Assembly (NCBI GenBank): GCA_964391365.1
Contig: CAYMKW010000005.1
Location: 1 to 51,875 of the forward strand
Reading direction: 5' to 3'
Source: SXMI01 sp964391365
GTDB taxonomy: Bacteria > Actinomycetota > Acidimicrobiia > Acidimicrobiales > Microtrichaceae
Length of the DNA: 51,875 nucleotides
Shown: positions 34,461-41,866 of the stretch, in pieces
Layout of the letters: every line of letters starts with the position of its first letter
Position numbering within the stretch: the first letter of the stretch is position 1
Translations under genes and position numbers: made by a program
Notes under the pieces: model-generated
Told to the model about the DNA's origin: nothing
The model's database searches: none
What the model saw: only the letters and a program-made list of their open reading frames with translations

Positions 34461-35264
34461 TCAGAGCTCCTCGATGACACTCGGGGCGTACCGGCCGAAG
34501 ATCCACCAGCCGACGACCAGGCTCACCGTCGCCGAGGCCCCCATCATCAGCCAGTTGGAGGTGGTCGGCAGGTCCAGGCTGTAGACGGACTGCCGGATGC
34601 CGTAGACGAACGAGGTGAGCGGGTTGGCCTGGAGGATCCGCCCCAGGACGGCGGACTTCGAGCTCGCCAGCTCGACCGTGTACACGATCGGCGTCAGGTA
34701 GAAGAGCACCTGCAGCCCGATGCCGACGAGGTAGCTGACGTCGCGGTAGCGGATGTTGCCGAGACCGAGCACCAGGCCGACGCCGAACGCCAGACAGGCG
34801 AGCAGCATGAAGATCGGCACGACCATCACGAACGTCCACGAGACGTTGCCGAGCACGATCATGAAGCCGAACAGGATGAGCAGTTCGAGCACCGCCTGGA
34901 TCGCCACGGTCACGAGACCGGCCACCATCGGGCACTCGGGCGGGAAGTAGGTCCGCGTCAGCAGGCCCCCGGCGCTCTGGAACGAGGCGATGCAGATGTT
35001 GATCGTGCCGGAGAAGAAGTTCCACGCCACGAGGCCGCAGAACAGGTAGAGGGCGAAGCTCTCCAATCGGCCGTTGCCGGCGACCGGGGCCTGCGCCCCC
35101 AGGATGAGCCCGAAGACGACCGTGTAGATCGCCAGCGTGGTCGCCGGGTTGATCAGCGACCAGAGCCAGCCCAGGAAGCTCTTCTTGTAGCGGGCCTTCA
35201 GGTCCCGCTGTGCCAGGTTGGCGATCAGCGTTCGGTAGGACCAGACCTGGGCCGGGGTGGACAA
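34461..35264 (-). CDS. wzm: Polysaccharide ABC transporter permease (Wzm, ABC-2 type)
   Basis: A 267-residue ABC-2 permease with about six membrane segments. The N-terminus WSYRTLIANLAQRDLKARYKKSFLGWLWSLINP, read in order, is the amphipathic gate helix signature of Wzm/TagG/KpsM proteins. GLVAWNFFSGTINICIASFQSAGGLLTRTYFPPE and the FYLTPIVYTVE, ANPLTSFVYGIRQ blocks follow. It forms the channel for an undecaprenyl-linked glycan. I use TTG 35264 because GAGG lies five bases upstream and no other start precedes the conserved N-terminus; it is not supported by a -10 box at leaderless distance. Confidence 0.92.
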   Translation of the reverse strand: MSTPAQVWSYRTLIANLAQRDLKARYKKSFLGWLWSLINPATTLAIYTVVFGLILGAQAPVAGNGRLESFALYLFCGLVAWNFFSGTINICIASFQSAGGLLTRTYFPPECPMVAGLVTVAIQAVLELLILFGFMIVLGNVSWTFVMVVPIFMLLACLAFGVGLVLGLGNIRYRDVSYLVGIGLQVLFYLTPIVYTVELASSKSAVLGRILQANPLTSFVYGIRQSVYSLDLPTTSNWLMMGASATVSLVVGWWIFGRYAPSVIEEL

Positions 35265-35312
35265 GCGAACCTCGTGGACGTTCGTGGGCGGAGTGTTCCG
35301 GGGACCCGGACG

Positions 35313-35318
35313 ACGCTA
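35313..35318 (-). promoter_or_regulatory. Candidate -10 element (TAGCGT) for wzm-wzt
   Basis: TAGCGT on the minus strand lies about 48 bases upstream of the TTG start of wzm, leaving a leader with a GAGG site. This differs from the leaderless spacing of neighbouring units. Weak evidence. Confidence 0.3.
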
Positions 35319-35404
35319 GCAGTCGCCCTCTCCGGAATCGGGACCACCGGCCCGCCCTGCCGCTCAGCTGCGCCGTTCCGGCCGCGTGGTTCAGGCGGGG
35401 TCGT

Positions 35405-36790
35405 TCACTCGGCCGCCTCGCTGAGCGCCTCGGACAGGGCCGGGTGCACGAACAGGCTCTCGGCGAGGTCGTTGGCGCGGAGCCCGTTGGTCACCGCGAC
35501 CGCGAGCACCGAGATCAACTCGGCTGCGTGCCGCCCGACGATGGACCCGCCGAGGATCACCCCGGTGGCCGGGTCCGAGACGATCTTGACGAACCCGCGG
35601 GGATCTCCGTCGATGAGTGCCCGGGCCGTGGCGACGAACGGCACCTTCGTGACCCGGACCTTGCGCCCCTCGGCGAATGCGTCCGCCTCCGCGAGCCCTA
35701 CGTCGGCCACCTCGGGGTCGGTGAAGATGGCCGACGCCGCCTTGTCGTAGTCGAGGTGCCGGTGGTCGACCTGGTGGAGTCCCATGACGTGCTCGGCGAT
35801 CTTGCGCCCCTGCATGGTCGCGACCGAGGACAGTGGCAGCTTGCCGGACACGTCGCCGGCCACGTACACGTGCTGGACGTTGGTGCGCATGTGGTGGTCG
35901 AGGGTCCGGACCCATCCGCCGTCGAGTTCCACACCGGCGGCCTCGAGGCCCACGCCCTCGACGTTCGGAACGGAACCGATGGCGAGCAGGCAGTGCGAAC
36001 CGGCGACGTTCCGACCGTCGTCACAGTGCAGCGTGACCCCGTCGTCGGTGACGTCGACGCCGACGGCGCGGGCCCCCTTGAGCAGCTGCACACCGCGGCG
36101 CAGGAAATCGTCCTCGAGCACGGCGGCCACCTCCGGGTCCTTGGCGGGCAGCACCTGCTGGCGAGAGACGATCAGCGTGACCCGGGATCCGAAGCTGGAG
36201 AACATCTGGACGAACTCGACACCGGTGACGCCGGAGCCGACGACCACCAGGTGCTCCGGCAGCTCGGGCGGCGGGTAGGCGTCCCGCGTCGTCAGCACCC
36301 GGACGCCGTCCGGCGCGGCCCACTCCGGGATCCGGGGCCGACTTCCGGTCGACACCATCACGGCATCGGCGTGCAGCTGCTCGACGGTCGTCCCGGTCCC
36401 CGGGCCGACGTCGGCGCCCTGAGCGATCTCCACCGTGTGCGCATCGACGAGGCGGCCGGTCCCCCGAACGATCCGGACCCCCTGACTCTCGAGGAGCCCG
36501 AGGTTCTGGCGTTCGATCCGTTCGCTCAGCTCGGTGACCCGCAGCCGCAGCGCGTCGAGGTCCACCGACGCCGGCTGGACCCGCAACCCCAGCGATGCGG
36601 CCGCCTCGACGTCCTGCAGCCGCTCCCCGGTGGCGATGACCGCCTTGGACGGCACGCAGTCCCACAGGTGCGCGGCACCGCCGACCACGTCGCGCTCGAT
36701 CAGGGTCACCTCGGCGCCCAGTCGGGCGGCCGTCGTCGCCGCCTGCACGCCGGCGGGTCCGCCGCCGATGATCACGAACCTCAGCGCCAC
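35405..36790 (-). CDS. lpdA: FAD-dependent disulfide-reductase-fold oxidoreductase (LpdA-like, probable NAD(P)H quinone reductase)
   Basis: A 461-residue flavoprotein: FAD motif VIIGGGPAGVQAA at the N-terminus, NAD(P) motif VVVGSGVTGVEFVQMF in the middle, VYVAGDVSG and a C-terminal dimerisation domain with FTDPEVADVGL and HPALSEAL. The redox centre departs from true lipoamide dehydrogenases: instead of GGTCLNVGCIPSK it reads GGAAHLWDCVPSK, so only Cys45 remains and the partner Cys is Ala40. The mycobacterial LpdA (Rv3303c) likewise lacks the pair and is reported as an NAD(P)H:quinone reductase rather than a component of 2-oxoacid dehydrogenases. GTG 36790 is 6 bases after TACGCT. Confidence 0.85.
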   Translation of the reverse strand: MALRFVIIGGGPAGVQAATTAARLGAEVTLIERDVVGGAAHLWDCVPSKAVIATGERLQDVEAAASLGLRVQPASVDLDALRLRVTELSERIERQNLGLLESQGVRIVRGTGRLVDAHTVEIAQGADVGPGTGTTVEQLHADAVMVSTGSRPRIPEWAAPDGVRVLTTRDAYPPPELPEHLVVVGSGVTGVEFVQMFSSFGSRVTLIVSRQQVLPAKDPEVAAVLEDDFLRRGVQLLKGARAVGVDVTDDGVTLHCDDGRNVAGSHCLLAIGSVPNVEGVGLEAAGVELDGGWVRTLDHHMRTNVQHVYVAGDVSGKLPLSSVATMQGRKIAEHVMGLHQVDHRHLDYDKAASAIFTDPEVADVGLAEADAFAEGRKVRVTKVPFVATARALIDGDPRGFVKIVSDPATGVILGGSIVGRHAAELISVLAVAVTNGLRANDLAESLFVHPALSEALSEAAE

Positions 36791-36796
36791 TGCCGC

Positions 36797-36802
36797 AGCG
36801 TA
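36797..36802 (-). promoter_or_regulatory. Candidate -10 element (TACGCT) of the lpdA-like gene
   Basis: TACGCT ends 6 bases before GTG 36790 on the minus strand, the commonest spacing seen in this window. Confidence 0.45.
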
Positions 36803-36841
36803 CCCGGGCCAGCAGAGCCCGACGTCGGCCGAACGGCGTCC

Positions 36842-36847
36842 TAGACT
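36842..36847 (+). promoter_or_regulatory. Candidate -10 element (TAGACT) of the 36898 membrane protein gene
   Basis: TAGACT on the plus strand lies 50 bases before GTG 36898, so this unit would carry a short leader, unlike most others here. The same hexamer precedes the amidase gene at leaderless distance. Confidence 0.35.
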
Positions 36848-36897
36848 CCGCGGGTCGCCCGGCGACCGCCCGGCCGCAGGTCCTCACCGGATCCTCC

Positions 36898-38514
36898 GTG
36901 ACCACTTCCGTCCTCCCTCCTCCCGACGCCGATCCCTCGACCGTGGCACCCACGAGGTCCGGGGCCGCACCGGGATCCCTGTCCGACCTCGCCGTCGGTT
37001 CGCTCGTCGCGCTCGGCCTGTTCGCGCTGCTCCTCGTCCGCCAGCGCTGGATCATCGGCAACCCGTTCCTGCTGGGTGGCGACGAGGCCCACCAGTTCGC
37101 CACGGCCGGCGACGCCATCTCGCTGCGGGAGCTCCGGGGGAACGGCAGCCGGCTGGGCTTCAATCACCCCGGGCCGAGCTACCTGTGGATCTGGGGGGCG
37201 GCCGACGTGCTGCGCCGGGCGACCGGATCGTTCGTCGGCCAGCACAACGTCATGGTCGGCGCAACGCTGGCGCTCAACGCCGCCCAGCTCGGGGCGCTCA
37301 CCGCGATCGTTCGGTCGCACCTGCGCTCGATCCCGAGGGCGGTGATCGTGCTCGTGGCCATCGTCCTCGGCTCGTCCGTCGTGCCGTACATCCTGGTCGG
37401 CACCTGGCTCCCCGAGATGTTCGCCTGCAGCTTCGCCCTGCTGGTCGTGGCCGGCGCCAGCGCCGCCGCCGGACGCCTGCCGTCACTCGTCGCCTACGCC
37501 GCGGCCGCCGGTCTCCTGCTGCAGGGTCACGTCGTGTTCTCGTCGTTCGTCGGCCTCGGCACCCTCGTGCTGCTCGTGGCGATGTGGCGCTCCGGCGACC
37601 TGTCACGACTGTGGCGCGAGGGTCGGCCGACACTGGTCGCCACCGGCGCGCTGGCCATCGCCTTCGCCGCTCCGGTCGTCGGCTACACGCTGCTCGACTG
37701 GCCGGGCGAACTGGCCGAGTACGCCGAGTACTCCCAGCGCCCCGAGAGCGGCGGGCACCCCGTGGATGCCGCGGTCCGGTTCGTGCTCGAGTTCTGGCCC
37801 GGCGGCAGCGGCTGGGTCCAGCTGGCGGTGGCCGCGGCGAGCTTCGCAGCGCTGGCCGGCGCCTCCTGGTGGCGGCGCTCCCGGTTCGGGTGGACGGTGC
37901 TGGCCGCGACGCTGCTCGCCGAGTTCGGGCTGCTCGTCTACGTCCTCACCGGGCTCGACGACATCCGGGCGCTCTACGTCGCCATCTGGATGGCCGTCGT
38001 ACCGGGCATCGTGATCGGCACGGCGACCGCGCTCGCCCTCCCCGACCGGGTCGTGGAGCCGGACTCCCGGCCCGCCCGGGCGGCGGTCGCCTCCGTGGTG
38101 GCCGGTGGGCTGGTCGCCGCCGTGCTGCTCTCGCCGTCCACGGCCACCGGCGGCACCCGGGAGCTCCGGTTCGACCCCGTGTTCGGCCTCGTCGACCGGT
38201 TGGAGACCGAGGTCGGCGAACGCACGCTCGTGCTGGACGTCACCCCGGAGAACATCGAGACCTACTTCTTCGTCCCGGCACTGGTCTCGGTGGCCCTCGA
38301 CCGAGGCGTGGACGTCTGCTTCGTCCAGGAGCCGTGGAGGGTGAAGTTCACCGAGGAGCGGGTGTGCACGCCCGCGGACCTCGCCGATGGGGTGCGCTAC
38401 TCCGTGTACCCGGTGAGCAACCCGTTGCCCGAGAGCGTCGATCCGGCGATGCTCGAGCCGTACGGGTCGGCGCTGTTCGGCCGGGGCGCCCTCGTCACCC
38501 AGCCGCCCGGGTGA
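36898..38514 (+). CDS. Polytopic membrane protein, GT-C-like, unknown specificity (538 aa)
   Basis: About eleven hydrophobic segments span residues 30-420, followed by a soluble C-terminal part of about 110 residues. The first outer loop has LLGGDEAHQFATAGDAI and then GFNHPGPSYLWIWGA. An acidic loop followed by an HPG/HPP-type motif is the arrangement found in GT-C glycosyltransferases and mannosyl/arabinosyl transferase-like proteins, so a polyprenyl-phosphate-sugar-dependent transferase is likely, but I do not recognise a defined family. GTG 36898 begins a hydrophilic N-terminus of 30 residues. It converges with the DUF4214-methyltransferase, overlapping it by 20 bases. Confidence 0.65.
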   Translation: MTTSVLPPPDADPSTVAPTRSGAAPGSLSDLAVGSLVALGLFALLLVRQRWIIGNPFLLGGDEAHQFATAGDAISLRELRGNGSRLGFNHPGPSYLWIWGAADVLRRATGSFVGQHNVMVGATLALNAAQLGALTAIVRSHLRSIPRAVIVLVAIVLGSSVVPYILVGTWLPEMFACSFALLVVAGASAAAGRLPSLVAYAAAAGLLLQGHVVFSSFVGLGTLVLLVAMWRSGDLSRLWREGRPTLVATGALAIAFAAPVVGYTLLDWPGELAEYAEYSQRPESGGHPVDAAVRFVLEFWPGGSGWVQLAVAAASFAALAGASWWRRSRFGWTVLAATLLAEFGLLVYVLTGLDDIRALYVAIWMAVVPGIVIGTATALALPDRVVEPDSRPARAAVASVVAGGLVAAVLLSPSTATGGTRELRFDPVFGLVDRLETEVGERTLVLDVTPENIETYFFVPALVSVALDRGVDVCFVQEPWRVKFTEERVCTPADLADGVRYSVYPVSNPLPESVDPAMLEPYGSALFGRGALVTQPPG

Positions 38515-39406
38515 CGAACGCCAGGCAGTACCCCGTCGTCGCATCCCGGCTGACCGTGGGCAGCGAGTAGGTCTCCTCCGGCTCCCACCGACCCGACTCC
38601 ACCGAGCGGGGCATGGGCATGAGCCCCGCCTGGGACTCGATCCTGAGCCCGGCGTCGAGCAGGAGCGCTGCCAGTTCGTTGGCGCGGAACTCCCAGGTGT
38701 GGTCGGGATCGGTGAACGTCGACGGCGACTGCAACGCCGTCACGGCCCGGTTGGGCGTGTCGAGCGCGAACCAACCCCCGGGAGCCAGCCGCTCACGGAT
38801 CCACCGGAGTACGCCCGGGATCGCAGCCGGCTCGAGGTGTTCGATCACCTGCCCCATGAACACCCCGTCGAAGCGCTGATCGTCGAGGACGCCAGAGGTG
38901 ACCAGGTCCTCGGCGGCAGCGTGGACGTAGCGCACCTCGCCGCCCCACTGAGTCCGGTACGGCGCCTCCTGGGAGTACCGGGGACGGCCGTGGTACTGCT
39001 CGTCCGGCGGCCGGTCCACGATCGTCAGCAGTTCCGGCTCCCCTTGCCAGCCCATCTCGTACATCGCCCCCTCGGGAACGGTGGGGCTGCTGCCGCCGAT
39101 GTCCAGGATCCGCGGGGCAGCCGGGAGGCCGCCGATCCAGTCGCAGCGCGACCGGTGGAGCCGCGCCCGCAACGTCTCGGAGCCGAGCGTGGCGAACTCC
39201 TCACCGGCGACCAGCGCCTGGACGACCCGCTTGCGCCAGTTGCCCGCAGCCAGGAAGTCGACCCACGTCGTCAGACCGCCCGGGTCGACCTCGCGCTGGA
39301 GGATCAGCCGGTAGCAGTCGCGGACGAACTGCTCGTCGTCGGCCCGAGCCGCTGCGGTCGCGGCCTCGTCGGGCGACCCACCGCTCCCTGACCGTTCGAC
39401 CTGCAC
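38495..39406 (-). CDS. DUF4214-containing SAM-dependent methyltransferase
   Basis: A 303-residue protein. Residues about 24-75 (EQFVRDCYRLILQREVDPGG, then TWVDFLAAGNWRKRVVQALVAGEEF) match DUF4214, a helical module often fused to polysaccharide-modifying enzymes. The methyltransferase part has RILDIGGSSP for SAM binding, FDGVFMGQVIEHLEPAAIPGVLRWIRERLAPGGWFALDTPN in order, and HTWEFRANELAALLLDAGL. It probably methylates a sugar or lipid-linked glycan. It lies upstream of no other gene on its strand by less than 90 bases except rmlD's end 11 bases before its start, so it may be the last gene of the rml operon. Confidence 0.82.
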   Translation of the reverse strand: MQVERSGSGGSPDEAATAAARADDEQFVRDCYRLILQREVDPGGLTTWVDFLAAGNWRKRVVQALVAGEEFATLGSETLRARLHRSRCDWIGGLPAAPRILDIGGSSPTVPEGAMYEMGWQGEPELLTIVDRPPDEQYHGRPRYSQEAPYRTQWGGEVRYVHAAAEDLVTSGVLDDQRFDGVFMGQVIEHLEPAAIPGVLRWIRERLAPGGWFALDTPNRAVTALQSPSTFTDPDHTWEFRANELAALLLDAGLRIESQAGLMPMPRSVESGRWEPEETYSLPTVSRDATTGYCLAFVTRAAG

Positions 39407-39417
39407 GGCGACGCACG

Positions 39418-40299
39418 CTACCGGTGCCGCAGGGCGGCGACCACCTCGGCGAGCGGCTCACGGAAGTCCCGCGCCGGCGGATACCCCGCTCGGTGCCAGG
39501 CCCGGGCCTCGAGCACCGAGTTGGCCGGGCGGGGCGCCGGACGGGGCGGGTCCAGCTCTGCGGTCCGGATGGGAGCGACCAGCCCGGGGTCGCGACCGTC
39601 GGCGAGCAGGATCTCGCGGACGAACCCGTACCAGGTGACCGGACCGGAGTTCGTGGTGTGGAACACGCCACCGGGGCGGTCGCGGGCCAGGAGCAGCAGC
39701 ATGTCGGCCAGGTCCCCGGCGAAGGTCGGCTGTCCACGCTGGTCGTCCACGAAGCGCAGCGGGGTGCCGGCGTCGACGGCTCCCAGGACGGTGCGGACCG
39801 CGTTGCGGCCCCGGGCGCTGCAGAGCCAGCTGGTACGGGCCACCGTGCCACCAGCGGCGAGCACGACGCGCTCGGCCTCGAGCTTGGTCCGGCCGTACAC
39901 GGACTGCGGTGACGGCACGTCGTCCTCGGTGTAGGGCCCCTGCTTCGTGCCGTCGAACACGTAGTCGGTGGACACCACGACGACGTGGGCGTCGTGCGCG
40001 ACGGCGGCACGGACCACCGACTCGGTCGCCACGACGTTCGACCGCTGCGCCCGATCCGGGTCGAGCTCGCAGTCGTCGACCGCCGTCCACGCTGCGGCGT
40101 GCACGACCACGTCCGGACGGAAGCCGCCCACCGACGCCAACGCGGCCCCGGGCTCGGCCAGGTCCACCGACCGCTCCTCGGCGACGTCGCCGGGACCGGC
40201 CGACAGGTCCACTCCCAGCAGCTCGTGACCGGCTCGCGCACCGGCGTCGAGCAGGTGGCTCCCGAGCTGGCCCGCCGATCCGGTGACGAGCAGCCTCAC
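39418..40299 (-). CDS. rmlD: dTDP-4-dehydrorhamnose reductase
   Basis: A 293-residue SDR with LLVTGSAGQLGSHLL at the N-terminus, VVHAAAWTAVDDCELDPDRAQRSN in order, STDYVFDG (T111-D112-Y113) and the catalytic pair Y135/K139 in YGRTK. These are the standard RmlD motifs; it reduces dTDP-4-keto-L-rhamnose to dTDP-L-rhamnose. GTG 40299 is fixed by similarity and the GTGA overlap with rmlB; the frame is open much further upstream without RmlD similarity. It is the last rml gene in the order A-C-B-D. Confidence 0.92.
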   Translation of the reverse strand: MRLLVTGSAGQLGSHLLDAGARAGHELLGVDLSAGPGDVAEERSVDLAEPGAALASVGGFRPDVVVHAAAWTAVDDCELDPDRAQRSNVVATESVVRAAVAHDAHVVVVSTDYVFDGTKQGPYTEDDVPSPQSVYGRTKLEAERVVLAAGGTVARTSWLCSARGRNAVRTVLGAVDAGTPLRFVDDQRGQPTFAGDLADMLLLLARDRPGGVFHTTNSGPVTWYGFVREILLADGRDPGLVAPIRTAELDPPRPAPRPANSVLEARAWHRAGYPPARDFREPLAEVVAALRHR

Positions 40300-41264
40300 C
40301 GGTTGCGGACCCGCGCCCGGAGGGGCTCCCACCAGTCCCGGTGGGTTCGGTAGAACTCGACGGTCTCGGCGAGCGCATCCTCGAACCGGTGGGCCGGCCG
40401 CCATCCGAGCGCACGGATCCGCTCCGTGGTGACCGAGTAGCGGCGGTCGTGACCGAGCCGGTCCTCGACCCGCTCCACGGCCGAGTCGTCGGCGCCGAGC
40501 AGGTCGAGCAGGGCGTCGGTGACCTGCACGTTGGTCAACTCGTTGCCGGCCCCCACGTTGTAGACGGAGCCGACCTCGCCCTGTTCGAGCACCAGACGGA
40601 GGGCCTCGCAGTTGTCGGACACGTACATCCAGTCCCGGACGTTCAGGCCGTCGCCGTACAACGGCACCCGCTCCCCCAGGATCAGGTTCGTCACGAACAG
40701 CGGCACGAGCTTCTCCGGGAACTGCCGCGGGCCGAACTGGTTCGTCGACCGGGTGAGCACCACCGGCAGGTCGTGGGTCTCGTGGTACGCGACGGCGATC
40801 TGGTCGGAGGCCGCCTTCGACGCCGCATAGGGCGAGCGGGGACGGAGCATGTCCGACTCCGAGAACGAACCGACCTCGATGGACCCGTAGACCTCGTCGG
40901 TGGACACGTGCAGGAACCGTTCGACACCGGCCCGGGCCGCGAGGTCGCACACGACGTTGGTGCCCAGGCAGTTCGTGCGGACGAACACGTCGGGGTCGAG
41001 CAGCGACCGATCGACGTGACTCTCGGCGGCCAGGTGGGCCACGGCGTCGCAGCCGTCGAGGGCGGCCTCGACGGCATCCCGGTCGCAGACGTCGCCGCGC
41101 ACGAACCGGAACCGAGGGTCGTCGTCGAACTCGGCGAGGTTCGACCGGACTCCCGCATAGGTGAGCGCGTCGAGCACAGTCACCCGGTGGTCGCCGGATC
41201 GGAGGAGTTGGCCCACGAGCGTCGAGCCGATGAACCCGGCCCCACCGGTGACCAGGACGTGCAT
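40296..41264 (-). CDS. rmlB: dTDP-glucose 4,6-dehydratase
   Basis: A 322-residue extended SDR. GGAGFIGS binds NAD (residues 7-14); AHLAAESHVDRSLLDPDVFVRTN in order is a hallmark of RmlB; the catalytic triad lies in VSTDEVYGSI (T122, D123, E124) and Y146/K150 in SPYAASK. TRSTNQFGPRQFPEKLVPLF and LYGDGLNVRDWMYV complete the signature. It converts dTDP-glucose to dTDP-4-keto-6-deoxyglucose. ATG 41264 overlaps the rmlC stop as TGATG and its own stop overlaps rmlD as GTGA. Confidence 0.95.
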   Translation of the reverse strand: MHVLVTGGAGFIGSTLVGQLLRSGDHRVTVLDALTYAGVRSNLAEFDDDPRFRFVRGDVCDRDAVEAALDGCDAVAHLAAESHVDRSLLDPDVFVRTNCLGTNVVCDLAARAGVERFLHVSTDEVYGSIEVGSFSESDMLRPRSPYAASKAASDQIAVAYHETHDLPVVLTRSTNQFGPRQFPEKLVPLFVTNLILGERVPLYGDGLNVRDWMYVSDNCEALRLVLEQGEVGSVYNVGAGNELTNVQVTDALLDLLGADDSAVERVEDRLGHDRRYSVTTERIRALGWRPAHRFEDALAETVEFYRTHRDWWEPLRARVRNR

Positions 41265-41866
41265 CAGCTCCCGCTCCGCAGCCGGGCGTGCGGGAGGCGG
41301 TTCGCCGGGAGGGCCGAGCGGAGCGGGTTCGACCGGTCGCGGTCGGACAGCACCGGGGCCGACACCCCCCAGTCCGCAGCGACCGCGGGGTCGTCCCACG
41401 CGACGCCCAGTTCGTCGGCCGGGTTGTAGTAGCCGTCGACCAGGTAGGTGATGGTCACGTCGCTCAACGCCGCGAAACCGTGCGCCACACCCGGTGGGAT
41501 GTACACACCGCGATGGTCCACCTCCTCCCCGGGCGCCGATCCCAGGTCGAGGGCGATCGTGACCCCGTCGGTCGGCCCGTCGGTGCGGAGGTCGTGCAGG
41601 ACGACACGGGCCAGCCCCGACGGGACGTGCCAGTAGTCGGCCTGGTGGAGGTGGTAGTGGAGCCCCACGAGCGACCCGGCGACCCGGTCCGCACGGTTCG
41701 ACTGGAGCATCTCGCGACCGGCGGGGATCCACTCCCGGCGGAACGTCTCGACGAAACAGCCGCGTTCGTCGCTGAACACCCGCGGCTCCACCACGAGCAC
41801 CCCGTCGATCGCCGTGGAGCGGACGACCACCAGGTCGTCGCTGCGGAGCACCTCGCCGTCGCTCAC
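41264..41866 (-). CDS. rmlC: dTDP-4-dehydrorhamnose 3,5-epimerase family protein (variant active site)
   Basis: A 200-residue cupin. FSDERGCFVETFRREW is the N-terminal sugar-nucleotide site, GLHYH contains the catalytic His70, GVYIPPGVAHGF and YLVDGYYNPADELGVAWDDP finish the fold. In ordinary RmlC the sequence before the His is LRGLH with an Arg that holds the substrate; here it is SLVGLHYHLHQADYW, so Val68 replaces that Arg. It probably still epimerises the RmlB product because it sits between rmlA and rmlB with 1- and 4-base overlaps, but a mono-epimerase or other change of specificity is possible. Confidence 0.85.
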   Translation of the reverse strand: MSDGEVLRSDDLVVVRSTAIDGVLVVEPRVFSDERGCFVETFRREWIPAGREMLQSNRADRVAGSLVGLHYHLHQADYWHVPSGLARVVLHDLRTDGPTDGVTIALDLGSAPGEEVDHRGVYIPPGVAHGFAALSDVTITYLVDGYYNPADELGVAWDDPAVAADWGVSAPVLSDRDRSNPLRSALPANRLPHARLRSGS

